Part shown: in pieces, positions 25,983 to 35,222 of the stretch
Layout of the letters: each line of letters begins with the position of its first letter
Numbering within the stretch: position 1 is the stretch's first letter
DNA from: Halotalea alkalilenta
GTDB taxonomy: Bacteria > Pseudomonadota > Gammaproteobacteria > Pseudomonadales > Halomonadaceae
NCBI RefSeq assembly: GCF_001648175.1
Contig: NZ_CP015243.1
Span: 3,968,001 to 4,032,000 of the forward strand
Length of the DNA stretch: 64,000 bases
Reading direction: 5' to 3'
Notes under the pieces: model-generated
What the model saw: the letters and a program-made list of their open reading frames with translations, nothing else
Told to the model about the DNA's origin: nothing
Databases searched by the model: none
Position numbers and translations under genes: made by a program

Positions 25983-26801
25983 TCAGTCGAGGCGGTGGTG
26001 CTCCCAGGCCAGGTCGTAAAGCTCAGCGTCACCGTAGGAACGCTCGAGCGCAGCACGCACCTCTGGGGCGGTCTGGTAGATGCGAATGAACTCATGGATG
26101 CGCGGGTCGTCTCGATTGTCCGGCCGGGTGACGAACATCAGCGCGTATTTACCTCCGGTATCGCCGTTGCAGCGCAGGGTGTCGCTCGGGTCGATGGTGC
26201 CCGCTGCGCGGACGTGGATCGGGTAGCTCTGGGCGACGTCGACGTCGGGAATCACACGGGCGAGCTGCGGCCCCTGCATCTCGACGAAGCGCAAGCGCCT
26301 GGGGTTGTCGACCACGTCGAGCACGGTGCCCTGGTCGCCAACGCCATCGCGCAGCCGGATCAGCCCGGCGTCCTGGTAGAGCAAGAGCCCGCGCCCCTGG
26401 TTGACCGGATCATCGGCGACCGCAACGGTTGCGCCGTCGGGCAGTTCATCGACGCTCGCGTGCTTGCTCGAATAGAGGCAGGTCTTGTCCTCGATGCCGA
26501 AGTCCACCGCGACCAGATCGAGGCCGAGGCTTCGCTTGGCCTCGTCGAGAAACGGCCGATGCTGGAAGTAGTTGAAGTCGAAGTCGCCATTGGCGAGCGC
26601 GGTATTAGGCGTCACCCAATCGGTGAGCTCGACCACCTCGATCTCGAGCCCCTGCCGTCGGGCCACCTCGGCGGCGGCATGCACCGAGTCGGCCTTGGGG
26701 TCGCTGTTCACCGCCAGGGTCAGCGGTGCTGCCGCAGCGCTGGCCGATGCCAGCGCGAACACCAGCGAGGCGATCAGACCGCAGCGTGCAGCGACATTCA
26801 T
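25983..26801 (-). CDS. MetQ/NlpA-family substrate-binding protein (second copy, no adjacent permease)
   Basis: A 272-residue periplasmic binding protein with a signal peptide ending ASAAAA-PLTLAV and no lipobox. It shares DWVTPNTALANGDFDFNYFQH and VAVADDPVNQGRGL with MetQ at 19402. The ATG overlaps the stop of the upstream monooxygenase gene by four bases (ATGA). A cysteine in TCLYSSKH and CNGDTGG are absent from the first copy. No metN or metI is next to it, so it may feed the MetNI pair at 17572-19390, giving that transporter a second specificity; this is inference. Confidence 0.88.
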   Translation of the reverse strand: MNVAARCGLIASLVFALASASAAAAPLTLAVNSDPKADSVHAAAEVARRQGLEIEVVELTDWVTPNTALANGDFDFNYFQHRPFLDEAKRSLGLDLVAVDFGIEDKTCLYSSKHASVDELPDGATVAVADDPVNQGRGLLLYQDAGLIRLRDGVGDQGTVLDVVDNPRRLRFVEMQGPQLARVIPDVDVAQSYPIHVRAAGTIDPSDTLRCNGDTGGKYALMFVTRPDNRDDPRIHEFIRIYQTAPEVRAALERSYGDAELYDLAWEHHRLD

Positions 26802-28192
26802 CGCGCCACCTCCAGCCGTTCGCGCTTGGTCTCGAAGCGATAGCCCGCGCCGGGATGGGGAGCAGCGAGGCGATCGCCCGCGCCGAAGAGCTTCTGGCGC
26901 AGGCTGCCGGAGCGATACTCGGACTTGTAGCGCCCACGCCGGGTCAGCTCGGGAACCAGCAAGTCGACCACTGCCTCGAAAGTCTCGGGAGTGACCGCGT
27001 AGGCGAGATTGAAGCCGTCGACGCCGGTCTCCTCCACCCACGCTTCCAGTTCGTCGGCGACCGACTCGGGGGAACCAACGCTAAGCGGCCCATAGCCGCC
27101 GATCCCGACCCAGCGGGCAACCTCCTCGGGGGTCCAGACCCGCCCGGGATCAGCGCTGGAAAACGCCTCGACCGCCGACTGGATCGCGTTGGTGTGTACA
27201 TGGGCAAGCGGCTGGCGCGGATCGAACCCGGCCATATCGAGCCCGGTCCAGCCGGAGATCAGGGTCAGAGCGCCATCGAGATCGACATAGTCGAGATATT
27301 CCCGATGACGGGCACGCGCTAAGGCATCGCTGTCATCGACGATCACCGTATGCAGGTTGAAGATCTTGAGCGCGTCCGGCGCACGTCCAGCGATCTCGGC
27401 CTGGTGGCGCAGTCCTTCGACTACCTTGCGCAGCACCGTCTTCGATGGCGCAGCAGCGAACACGCACTCGGCATGCCGAGCGGCGAAGGCAGTACCGCGG
27501 GAGGAGGCCCCGGCCTGGAACAGCACCGGAGTGCGCTGCGGCGATGGCTCGCACAGGTGGATGCCAGGCACCTCGAAGTAGCGTCCGCGATGGTCGATCG
27601 GGTGGACCCGCGCCGGATCGGCGTAGCGGTTGGCCGCGGCCTCGCGCAGTACCGCCGCCGCCTCCCAGCTGCCCTCCCATAGCTTGTAGCAGACCTCGAG
27701 ATACTCCTCGGCCAAGTCGTAGCGCTGATCATGGTCGAGCTGCTGGCGCTGGCCAAGATTGCGCGCGCCGCTCTCCAGGTAGGAGGTGACGATATTCCAG
27801 CCGACCCGACCATCGGTCAGGTGATCGAGTGTCGACAGGCGTCGAGCAAACGGATAGGGGTGCTCGAAGGAGAGCGAGGCGGTCAGCCCAAACCCTAGAT
27901 GCTCGGTCACCGTCGCCATCGCCGCGACCAGCGGCAGCGGATCGTTCACCGGCACCTGCACCGCGCCACGCAGCGCCTCGCTGGCATCGCCGCGATAGAC
28001 GTCGTAGACGCCGAGCACATCGGCGATGAACAGCGCATCGAAGCGCCCGCGCTCGAGGGTGCGAGCGAGCTCGAGCCAGTAGTCCAGCCGTCGATAGTCG
28101 CGCGCACGATCGCGCGGGTGACGCCACAGCCCCGGCGACTGATGGACGATGCAGTTCATGTCGAAAGCGTTGAGCAGGATCTCTTTCATCAT
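26798..28192 (-). CDS. Flavin-dependent monooxygenase, NtaA/SnaA/DszA family (first copy)
   Basis: A 464-residue relative of the enzymes at 15053 and 24517. Motifs: ILLNAFDMNCIVHQSPG, FIADVLGVYDVYRG, STLDHLTDGRVGWNIVTSYLESGARN, PSPQRTPVLFQAGASSRGTAFA. Second gene of the sulfur operon, 12 bp after the SfnB-like gene and overlapping the second metQ by four bases. The C-terminus, like that of the 15.0 kb copy (LRQKLFGAGDRL), differs from the 24.5 kb copy (LRENLLDSDSARV), so the copies are diverged and probably differ in substrate. Confidence 0.92.
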   Translation of the reverse strand: MMKEILLNAFDMNCIVHQSPGLWRHPRDRARDYRRLDYWLELARTLERGRFDALFIADVLGVYDVYRGDASEALRGAVQVPVNDPLPLVAAMATVTEHLGFGLTASLSFEHPYPFARRLSTLDHLTDGRVGWNIVTSYLESGARNLGQRQQLDHDQRYDLAEEYLEVCYKLWEGSWEAAAVLREAAANRYADPARVHPIDHRGRYFEVPGIHLCEPSPQRTPVLFQAGASSRGTAFAARHAECVFAAAPSKTVLRKVVEGLRHQAEIAGRAPDALKIFNLHTVIVDDSDALARARHREYLDYVDLDGALTLISGWTGLDMAGFDPRQPLAHVHTNAIQSAVEAFSSADPGRVWTPEEVARWVGIGGYGPLSVGSPESVADELEAWVEETGVDGFNLAYAVTPETFEAVVDLLVPELTRRGRYKSEYRSGSLRQKLFGAGDRLAAPHPGAGYRFETKRERLEVAR

Positions 28193-28204
28193 CGATTCCA
28201 GGCG

Positions 28205-29452
28205 TCAGTTCCAGGCATGGCGCTTTGGCGAGGCGCCGTTGAGCAGATGGTTGCCGAGCAGATGGAGCTTCCAGCGCACCGGGTCGTGCAGGGTATGCAC
28301 GCGAGCATTGCGCCAGTGCCGGTCATAGCCGAACTCTGAAAGCGTCGAGCTGGTGCCGCTCAGTTCGAACAGTCGCTCGGCCGCCTCGAGGGCGAACTCG
28401 GTGGTCGCCACCTTGGCCTTGGCTACCGCTACCGAGGCGAGGTCGACCGTCTCATCGTCGAGCTGGCGGTCGGCCTCGTCGACCGCCAGCGCTGCGCGCT
28501 CGAACAGCGCGTCCGCAGCCTCGCGCTGAGTGGCGAGCCGGCCGAGGCGAGCCAGCGAGAGTGGATCTTCGCAGGCCCTCTCGACCCCGCTGTCGATCCA
28601 GGGACGGGCGCGATGGCGCAGGTAATCGAGGGTGTCGTCGAGGGCACCGACGCCGATGCCAAGATCGATCGCCGCCTGAAGCAGCTGAGAGACCGGACCG
28701 TTCGAAGAGGCGCCGCCTGGCCGCTCACCCACCACCACCCGGCTACGCGGCAGCACCGCGCTATCGAGGATCACGCTACCGCTGGCGGTAGTGCGCTGGC
28801 CGAAGCTGCTCCAGTCGTCTACCACCTCGAGTCCCGAGGTATGGCGATCGAAGAACGCCACCTCCACTTGCCCCTCAGCGTTGGTCGCGGTGACGGGCAC
28901 CAGATCGGCGTAGAGCGCCCCTGTGGAATAGAACTTGCGCCCGTCGACCCGGGCACGGGCCTCATCGACCGCGGTGATCCGGGTCTCGAACACGCCTACG
29001 TGGGCCCGAGTCTTTGCATCCCGAGCATTACGCTTCTCGCTCAGTGCGTTGCCGATGCGAGCGCCAGAGAGCACTGCGCCGAACAGCTCACGCTGCTGCT
29101 CCGCACTGGCGTTGAGGGCGATGAAATTGACGTAGCCGAAATGGTTCTGCGCCAGCTGGGCGATCGAAGGATCTGCCGCACTGATGATCGCGAATACCCG
29201 GGCCACGGTGAGATAAGAGGCTTGGAGGCCACCGTGCTCGCGCGGCACGCTGATCGCCCACAGGCCGCTATTGGAGTAGGCATCGAGTTCCGCCACCGGT
29301 GCCAGCCGCTCCCGGTCGCGCTGCGCGGCGCCGGGCGCGAACTGCGCCGCGAGACGATGAGCGATCTCCAAGGCCTCGGCCTCGGTAGCCACGCGGCCGG
29401 CGACGGGCCGTGAGCCCGTTGCCGTTCGATCCAGCAAGGATGGCGTGCTCAT
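28205..29452 (-). CDS. sfnB: SfnB/DszC-family acyl-CoA dehydrogenase-like flavoprotein (first copy)
   Basis: A 415-residue flavoprotein of the SfnB group. Segments: SNSGLWAISVPREHGGLQASY, NHFGYVNFIAL, GRKFYSTGALYADLVPV, WSSFGQRTTASGSVILDSAVLPRSRV and the end GYDRHWRNARVHTLHDPVRWKLHLLGNHLLNG, which is typical of SfnB sulfur-acquisition oxidoreductases. It is the first gene of the five-gene operon sfnB, monooxygenase, metQ-like, monooxygenase, sfnB-like, driven from a sigma-54 promoter 39 bp upstream. In Pseudomonas putida sfnAB are part of dimethylsulfone use under SfnR control. Confidence 0.88.
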   Translation of the reverse strand: MSTPSLLDRTATGSRPVAGRVATEAEALEIAHRLAAQFAPGAAQRDRERLAPVAELDAYSNSGLWAISVPREHGGLQASYLTVARVFAIISAADPSIAQLAQNHFGYVNFIALNASAEQQRELFGAVLSGARIGNALSEKRNARDAKTRAHVGVFETRITAVDEARARVDGRKFYSTGALYADLVPVTATNAEGQVEVAFFDRHTSGLEVVDDWSSFGQRTTASGSVILDSAVLPRSRVVVGERPGGASSNGPVSQLLQAAIDLGIGVGALDDTLDYLRHRARPWIDSGVERACEDPLSLARLGRLATQREAADALFERAALAVDEADRQLDDETVDLASVAVAKAKVATTEFALEAAERLFELSGTSSTLSEFGYDRHWRNARVHTLHDPVRWKLHLLGNHLLNGASPKRHAWN

Positions 29453-29490
29453 TGGGTGTGCATTCCTCGAAAGCGTTGGGAATGCTTGAC

Positions 29491-29506
29491 AGCAACTTTC
29501 GAGCCA
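29491..29506 (-). promoter_or_regulatory. Sigma-54 promoter of the five-gene sulfur operon
   Basis: Read leftward: TGGCTCGAAAGTTGCT, with GG and GC ten bases apart, about 39 bp upstream of the ATG at 29452. It is divergent from the ssuD promoter. The activator site begins 82 bp upstream. Confidence 0.82.
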
Positions 29507-29511
29507 CTCCG

Positions 29512-29524
29512 TAATATATTGATT
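29512..29524 (-). promoter_or_regulatory. IHF site upstream of the five-gene sulfur operon
   Basis: Read leftward AATCAATATATTA, a full match to WATCAANNNNTTR, adjoining the A/T tract 29521-29548. Confidence 0.65.
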
Positions 29525-29588
29525 TTAAAATAAAAAATAAAATATCCAGAAACTACCGGTATGGATTCCAACCAGCACGGCCAGCCAT

Positions 29589-29606
29589 GCGCTGGAAATC
29601 CGACAG
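29589..29606 (-). promoter_or_regulatory. Putative SfnR activator site for the five-gene operon
   Basis: GCGCTGGAAATCCGACAG on the plus strand. The core GGAAATCCGACAG is identical to the site at 16623. The near edge lies 82 bp from the -24 element at 29506. Confidence 0.7.
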
Positions 29607-29636
29607 TGATGGCCTGCGTTCCCCTGCCCGCCGTCG

Positions 29637-29654
29637 CTGTGGAAAATCAAACAG
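29637..29654 (+). promoter_or_regulatory. Putative SfnR activator site for ssuD
   Basis: CTGTGGAAAATCAAACAG, with perfect outer arms CTGT/ACAG. The near edge lies 83 bp from the ssuD -24 element at 29738. Together with 29589 it gives two sites in one divergent control region, one per promoter. Confidence 0.68.
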
Positions 29655-29707
29655 CACGCCGCCCGTGTTGATGGGTATCTATCACCAAGCGCCGGGCCAA
29701 TGAGCCT

Positions 29708-29720
29708 CAAATCATTGATA
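29708..29720 (-). promoter_or_regulatory. IHF site upstream of ssuD
   Basis: Read leftward TATCAATGATTTG, a full match to WATCAANNNNTTR, between the activator site and the sigma-54 promoter. Confidence 0.62.
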
Positions 29721-29737
29721 TATAAGCAAAGCGAACA

Positions 29738-29753
29738 TGGCATGCGCTATGCA
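29738..29753 (+). promoter_or_regulatory. Sigma-54 promoter of ssuD
   Basis: TGGCATGCGCTATGCA, GG and GC ten bases apart; the -12 half reads ATGC rather than TTGC. It implies an untranslated leader near 115 bases before the ATG at 29882. Confidence 0.72.
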
Positions 29754-29881
29754 TCGAGGTGGAGAAAGAGAGTCGTCTTCGCAGCTAGGAGCCGTCGGTT
29801 CGCAACGCCTGGGTCCAGCGAACCGCTCTCGCCGCTATTTCAGCCATGCATATCCGCGACAAAACCAGGAGCTACCCGAGC

Positions 29882-31099
29882 ATGTCCGACCAGCCCGAAT
29901 CCAACCTCACGACGGGTGTGCCCGCCGCCACCCATGCCAAGGTGCTGTGGTTTCTGCCCACCCACGGTGATGGGCGCTTCCTGGGTACCAGCAAAGGCGG
30001 GCGGGGCGTGGATCTCGCCTACCTGCGCCAGATCGCCCAGGCCGCCGACAGCCTCGGCTACTACGGCGTGCTGCTGCCCACCGGGCGCAGCTGCGAGGAC
30101 TCCTGGGTGGTCGCCTCGGCCCTGGCACCGCTGACCGAGCGGCTGCGCTTTCTGGTCGCGGTACGCCCTGGGCTGCAGTCGCCCGCGGTCGCGGCAAGAA
30201 TGACCGCAACCCTCGACCGGCTCTCCGGCGGGCGGCTTCTGATCAATGTGGTGACCGGAGGCGACCCGGTGGAGAACAAGGGCGATGGCGTATTCCTCTC
30301 CCACGCCGAGCGCTACGAGGTGACCCGTGAATTCCTCGATGTCTACCAGCGCCTGTTGGCCGGCGAAACGGTCGATCACGCAGGAAAGCATCTGCGCATC
30401 GAAGGAGGGCAACTGCTGTTCTCGCCGGTACAGCAAGGCGGGCCGCCGCTCTACTTCGGCGGCTCCTCCGAGGCGGCGATCGATGTCGCAGCGAACACCA
30501 TCGACAAGTACCTGACCTGGGGCGAGCCACCGGCGCTGGTCGCCGAGAAGATCCGTACGGTGAAGGCTGCCGCCGATGCGGCGGGACGCCAAGTGAGCTT
30601 CGGCATCCGCCTGCACGTGATCGTGCGCGATACCGACGAACAAGCCTGGGCCGCGGCCGACGCTCTGATCTCGCATCTCGACGATGAGACCATCGCCCAG
30701 GCGCAGCAGGCGTTCGCGCGGATGGACTCGGTGGGCCAGGCAAGAATGTCAAAGCTTCACGGCGGCCGGCGCGACAAGCTCGAAATCAGTCCCAACCTGT
30801 GGGCCGGGGTCGGCCTGGTGCGCGGCGGCGCGGGCACCGCCCTGGTGGGCAGCCCCGAGACGGTGGCCGCGCGGATACGCGAGTACCAGGCGCTCGGCAT
30901 CGATACCTTCATCCTCTCCGGCTATCCGCACCTGGAGGAGGCGTATCGCTTCGGCGAGGGCGTGCTGCCGCTGCTCGAACTCGACCACGGCGCTGACTCG
31001 AATGCGACTGCGCGTCGCGAGCAGGTCAGGGCCAACATGGGGCCGTTCGGCGAGACCATCGCCAATGTCTCGCGCCCTAGCGAGCGCGAGCACGCTTGA
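29882..31099 (+). CDS. ssuD: FMNH2-dependent alkanesulfonate monooxygenase SsuD
   Basis: A 405-residue two-component monooxygenase that uses reduced FMN and oxygen to release sulfite from alkanesulfonates. It matches E. coli SsuD closely: [19 protein letters not shown] start, [80 protein letters not shown] and [25 protein letters not shown] 29882 is preferred over 29846 because family similarity starts there and AGGAG lies upstream. It stands alone; the usual partners ssuE, ssuB and ssuC are not in the window. Divergent from the sfnB operon and convergent with sfnR. Confidence 0.95.
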   Translation: MSDQPESNLTTGVPAATHAKVLWFLPTHGDGRFLGTSKGGRGVDLAYLRQIAQAADSLGYYGVLLPTGRSCEDSWVVASALAPLTERLRFLVAVRPGLQSPAVAARMTATLDRLSGGRLLINVVTGGDPVENKGDGVFLSHAERYEVTREFLDVYQRLLAGETVDHAGKHLRIEGGQLLFSPVQQGGPPLYFGGSSEAAIDVAANTIDKYLTWGEPPALVAEKIRTVKAAADAAGRQVSFGIRLHVIVRDTDEQAWAAADALISHLDDETIAQAQQAFARMDSVGQARMSKLHGGRRDKLEISPNLWAGVGLVRGGAGTALVGSPETVAARIREYQALGIDTFILSGYPHLEEAYRFGEGVLPLLELDHGADSNATARREQVRANMGPFGETIANVSRPSEREHA

Positions 31100-31106
31100 T
31101 CTACCC

Positions 31107-31131
31107 CAGGGGTGCCCTTTGGGCGCCCCTG
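31107..31131. terminator. Terminator between ssuD and sfnR
   Basis: Stem CAGGGGTGCCC / GGGCGCCCCTG with one G-U pair and a TTT loop fills the 33-bp gap between the convergent genes. No T-run, but position and symmetry suggest a shared terminator. Confidence 0.65.
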
Positions 31132-31132
31132 C

Positions 31133-32290
<1,158 letters not shown>

Positions 32291-32362
32291 CTGCTCCTCC
32301 CTGTTGGATTGGCAACAGGCCCCATTAGACGCGCCTTCCTTCCGCTTTTTAAGCAATAAAAA

Positions 32363-32399
32363 ATAGCCCGGTTATTCAATTCAAGAATAACCGGGCTAT
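32363..32399 (-). terminator. Intrinsic terminator of pdxY
   Basis: Perfect 15-bp stem ATAGCCCGGTTATTC / GAATAACCGGGCTAT with a 7-base loop; read leftward it is followed by ATTTTTTATT. It starts 17 bp after the pdxY stop. Confidence 0.9.
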
Positions 32400-32415
32400 G
32401 GGCGGGTGCGTTGCG

Positions 32416-33309
32416 CTACTCGATAGGCTGGACCTCGTAGCTCACCTTCGGTGTGCACAGGCTCGACTGCGCCTGGATCAAGGGCAGATCCCGGCTCCCC
32501 TGCGGGGTCCGCTCGATCAGCTCGCTCAGGGTGGCGACCGCGTGGCCCAGGGCACCGGCGATCTTGCCATGCTGCAGGTAGTCGCCGAGGAACACCGCGG
32601 AAAACACGTCGCCCATGCCATTGGGCAGCGGAGAGAGCGGTACCCGCGGCGCCTCGACGAACCAGGCCGCATCGCGCTCGACCGCCAGGGTGCGCAGCCG
32701 GGTGCTGTCGACATCGGCGGTGGCGAGACTGGTGATCACCACGCACTTGAGCCGGTCACCATGCGCCTCGAGCAGCTTTCGCGCCGCTCTGAGCGCATCC
32801 TCGGTATCGACCAGCGGCCGATCGATCAGGTACTCGAACTCGAACTGGTTGGGGGTGATGATGTCGGCACTCGGGACCGCGCGCCGCTTCATGAACTCCG
32901 GAATCCCCGGGCGCACGAAGATCCCCCGGCCGACGTCGCCCATCACCGGGTCACAAAGATAGAGCGCATCCGGGGTCTGGCGACGAATTTCATCGACCAC
33001 GCCAAGAATCACCTCGCCAGTGCCCGCATCGCCCTGATACCCCGACAGCACTGCGCCTACGCGCTCCAGCACGTCGCGCGCGCGCAAGCCCTCGAGCACT
33101 TCCTCGATGTGGGCGGCGGAAAACACCTGGCCGCGAAACTCGCCGTAGCCGGTATGGTTGGAGAACTGCACGGTGTGGACCGCGACGACTTCGATCCCCA
33201 TGCGCTGCAGTGGGAACACCGCCGCCGAGTTACCGACGTGACCGAAGGCCACATGGGACTGGATCGAAAGGACCAGGGGCGCATCCCGGGATGAGGAAGA
33301 GGAAGCCAC
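32416..33309 (-). CDS. pdxY: Pyridoxal kinase PdxY
   Basis: A 297-residue ribokinase-fold enzyme phosphorylating pyridoxal to PLP in the salvage pathway. Family signatures: LSIQSHVAFGHVGNSAAVFPLQ, VQFSNHTGYGEFRG, LSGYQGDAGTGE, YLCDPVMGDVGRGIFV, ITPNQFEFEYL and the catalytic aspartate in LPNGMGDVFSAVFLGDYL. The start codon is GTG at 33309 with a weak GGAG ten bases upstream; the serine-rich first eight residues are unusual. It sits between sfnR and a sugar transporter gene with its own terminator, so is probably a single-gene unit. Confidence 0.92.
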   Translation of the reverse strand: MASSSSSRDAPLVLSIQSHVAFGHVGNSAAVFPLQRMGIEVVAVHTVQFSNHTGYGEFRGQVFSAAHIEEVLEGLRARDVLERVGAVLSGYQGDAGTGEVILGVVDEIRRQTPDALYLCDPVMGDVGRGIFVRPGIPEFMKRRAVPSADIITPNQFEFEYLIDRPLVDTEDALRAARKLLEAHGDRLKCVVITSLATADVDSTRLRTLAVERDAAWFVEAPRVPLSPLPNGMGDVFSAVFLGDYLQHGKIAGALGHAVATLSELIERTPQGSRDLPLIQAQSSLCTPKVSYEVQPIE

Positions 33310-33334
33310 GACGAGAGTCTCCGCTGAGCGATGA

Positions 33335-33364
33335 GCGAGAACGGCGCCTCCCGGCGCCGTTCTC
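33335..33364 (-). terminator. Hairpin between the sugar porter gene and pdxY
   Basis: Perfect 13-bp stem CGAGAACGGCGCC / GGCGCCGTTCTCG with a 4-base loop, 64 bp after the porter stop. No T-run in the leftward direction. Confidence 0.6.
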
Positions 33365-33427
33365 GGACGTGTAAAAACGTCCTAGAGCATGCAAGACAAC
33401 CTTCTCGTGCCGCAAGTACCAGAAGGC

Positions 33428-34825
33428 TCAGCGCCTCTGCTGGAATGGATAGAAACGACGCTCGCGCAGCGCCTGCTCGATGTCCTCGAGCGAACGCCCC
33501 GAGGTTTCCGGCACCAGGAAGTAGATGAACACCATCGCCGCGAGCGAGGTCAGCGCGTACAGCCACAGCGAGTAGGTCAGGCCAATCGCCCCGATCATGC
33601 TCAAGGTGGTGAGGGTGACCATGAGATCGAAGCCCCAGTGGCTGAAGGCACCGATACTGGCGCCCTTGCCGCGCACGAACAGCGGGTAGACCTCGGAAAT
33701 GATCAGCCAGATACAGACCCCGAAGCTGCCGCAGTTGAGCGCCATGTAGATCACCAGGCAGGTGACCACCAGCCACTGCTGAGAGGGGTCCACCGGAGCA
33801 TCGCCCTGGAACAGCCAACCCATGATCAAAAGCGCAATGATCGAACCCGGGATCATCGAGAGCAGATAGCGCCGACGCCCGACCTTGTCGATCACCAGCG
33901 AGCCTATCAGGGTGGTGATGGTGATCAGGATGCCGCCGCCGCCCGCGGCCAGCACCGCTGCGTTGTCGCCGAAGCCGGCATTGGTCAGGATCGTCGGCGC
34001 GTAGTAGATGATCGCGTTGTTGCCGGTGATCTGGGAGAACATCGCGATCCCCGCGCCGACGATGATCGCCGGACGCAGCCAGGGCTGGCCTAAGTCCTTC
34101 CAGGTGCCCTGCGGCTGGTTGGAGACGGTCTTGATCTCGTCGAGCTCCGCCTGGGCCTTGTCGGGGCTGGAGCGTACGCGCTGAAGCACCGACATCGCTT
34201 CATCCTCGCGCCCCTTGCTGAGCAGCCAGCGCGGGCTCTCCGGCAGCACCAGCATGCCCAGCATCAGGATAACCGCCGGTACCACCCCGAGAGCGAACAT
34301 CCAGCGCCACTCATTGCCGAGCACGAAACCGGTGAAATAGGCGCAGGTGATGCCGAACACCACCATGAACTGGAACATCACCACCAGCTTGCCGCGATGG
34401 GCAGGCGGTGTGACCTCGGCGATGTAGACGGGAATGATCTGGGTCGCACTGCCGGCGGCGAGGCCCAGCACGAAGCGAGACAGCACCAGTATCATCACGG
34501 TCGGCGACATCGCCGAGAGCACCGAGCCGACGGCGAACACCAAGCCGACCAGCATTGCCGTGCGACGGCGGCCAAGCCGGTCGGAGATCGGCCCGGTACC
34601 GACACAGCCAACCAGGGCCCCGGCGATGATCGAGGCGGTCACGAACTGGCGGGTGGTGTCGTCGAGCACGAACTGCTGGGAGAGCCCGAGCAGCGCAACG
34701 CCGATGATCCCGGTGTCATAGCCGAACAGTAGCCCGCCGAGCGCAGCGATGACGGAGATCATCACGACCAACGGCACGCCGCTCAGCCCCCTCGTTTGAC
34801 CTGAAACCTGGGTAGTGGAGCTCAT
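33428..34825 (-). CDS. Sugar:proton symporter of the MFS sugar-porter family
   Basis: A 465-residue protein with 12 predicted membrane helices. Sugar-porter signatures are clear: GGLLFGYDTGII in helix 1, GPISDRLGRRR after helix 2, RFVLGLAAGSAT, PVYIAEVTPPAHRG, LPESPRWLLSKGRE, GNNAIIYYAPTI and the C-terminal VPETSGRSLEDIEQ. These place it near XylE, AraE and GalP; the exact sugar or polyol is unresolved. Neighbouring transaldolase, xylulokinase and polyol genes suggest pentose or polyol uptake. The start at 34825 begins a plausible cytoplasmic leader of 20 residues. Confidence 0.88.
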   Translation of the reverse strand: MSSTTQVSGQTRGLSGVPLVVMISVIAALGGLLFGYDTGIIGVALLGLSQQFVLDDTTRQFVTASIIAGALVGCVGTGPISDRLGRRRTAMLVGLVFAVGSVLSAMSPTVMILVLSRFVLGLAAGSATQIIPVYIAEVTPPAHRGKLVVMFQFMVVFGITCAYFTGFVLGNEWRWMFALGVVPAVILMLGMLVLPESPRWLLSKGREDEAMSVLQRVRSSPDKAQAELDEIKTVSNQPQGTWKDLGQPWLRPAIIVGAGIAMFSQITGNNAIIYYAPTILTNAGFGDNAAVLAAGGGGILITITTLIGSLVIDKVGRRRYLLSMIPGSIIALLIMGWLFQGDAPVDPSQQWLVVTCLVIYMALNCGSFGVCIWLIISEVYPLFVRGKGASIGAFSHWGFDLMVTLTTLSMIGAIGLTYSLWLYALTSLAAMVFIYFLVPETSGRSLEDIEQALRERRFYPFQQRR

Positions 34826-35178
34826 AAGCTTGTTCCTGGTGGCACCATCTGCGGAAATTCATCCTGCAAGGCAGTTGAATCGATTAATCATGAACAGCCA
34901 CGATCGCTGCGAAATTCAGGATGGACCAAGCCTCGACCGCCCCCTATTCGACCTTAGTGCAATTCTCATTGTGGAAAAACTCGGGTAGCGCGTGAAACTC
35001 CGCGAAGATCAGCTCGTTACCTGCGCATTCGGCTGAAACGCTCGAGCCTCAGCGGCATGGCCACGATGCGCTTCGATATGTTTTCCCGGAAGCCATGCCA
35101 ACATCGGACGTGCCTGATTGCAATCAAGCGCTGTCAGCCGAGCGCCAGCCGCAGAAAAACCAGCCGCAGAAAAAGAAA
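34826..35178. other. Intergenic region between sugar porter and transaldolase genes, with a possible LacI-type operator
   Basis: About 350 bp with no credible gene. It holds the porter promoter and a LacI-family-like half-symmetric site TGAATCGATTAA at 34876-34887 around the palindrome AATCGATT, which fits the TGAAANCGNTTTCA style of sugar repressors. No cognate repressor is present in the window. The right part (from about 35000) shows no structure until the transaldolase terminator. Confidence 0.35.
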
Positions 35179-35198
35179 CGCCGGGCCAAGGCCCGGCG
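35179..35198 (-). terminator. Intrinsic terminator of the transaldolase gene
   Basis: Stem CGCCGGGCC / GGCCCGGCG with a 2-base loop; read leftward it is followed by TTTCTTTTTC. It lies 25 bp after the tal stop. Confidence 0.85.
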
Positions 35199-35222
35199 TC
35201 GTACATCCTCGAGGAGAAAGGA

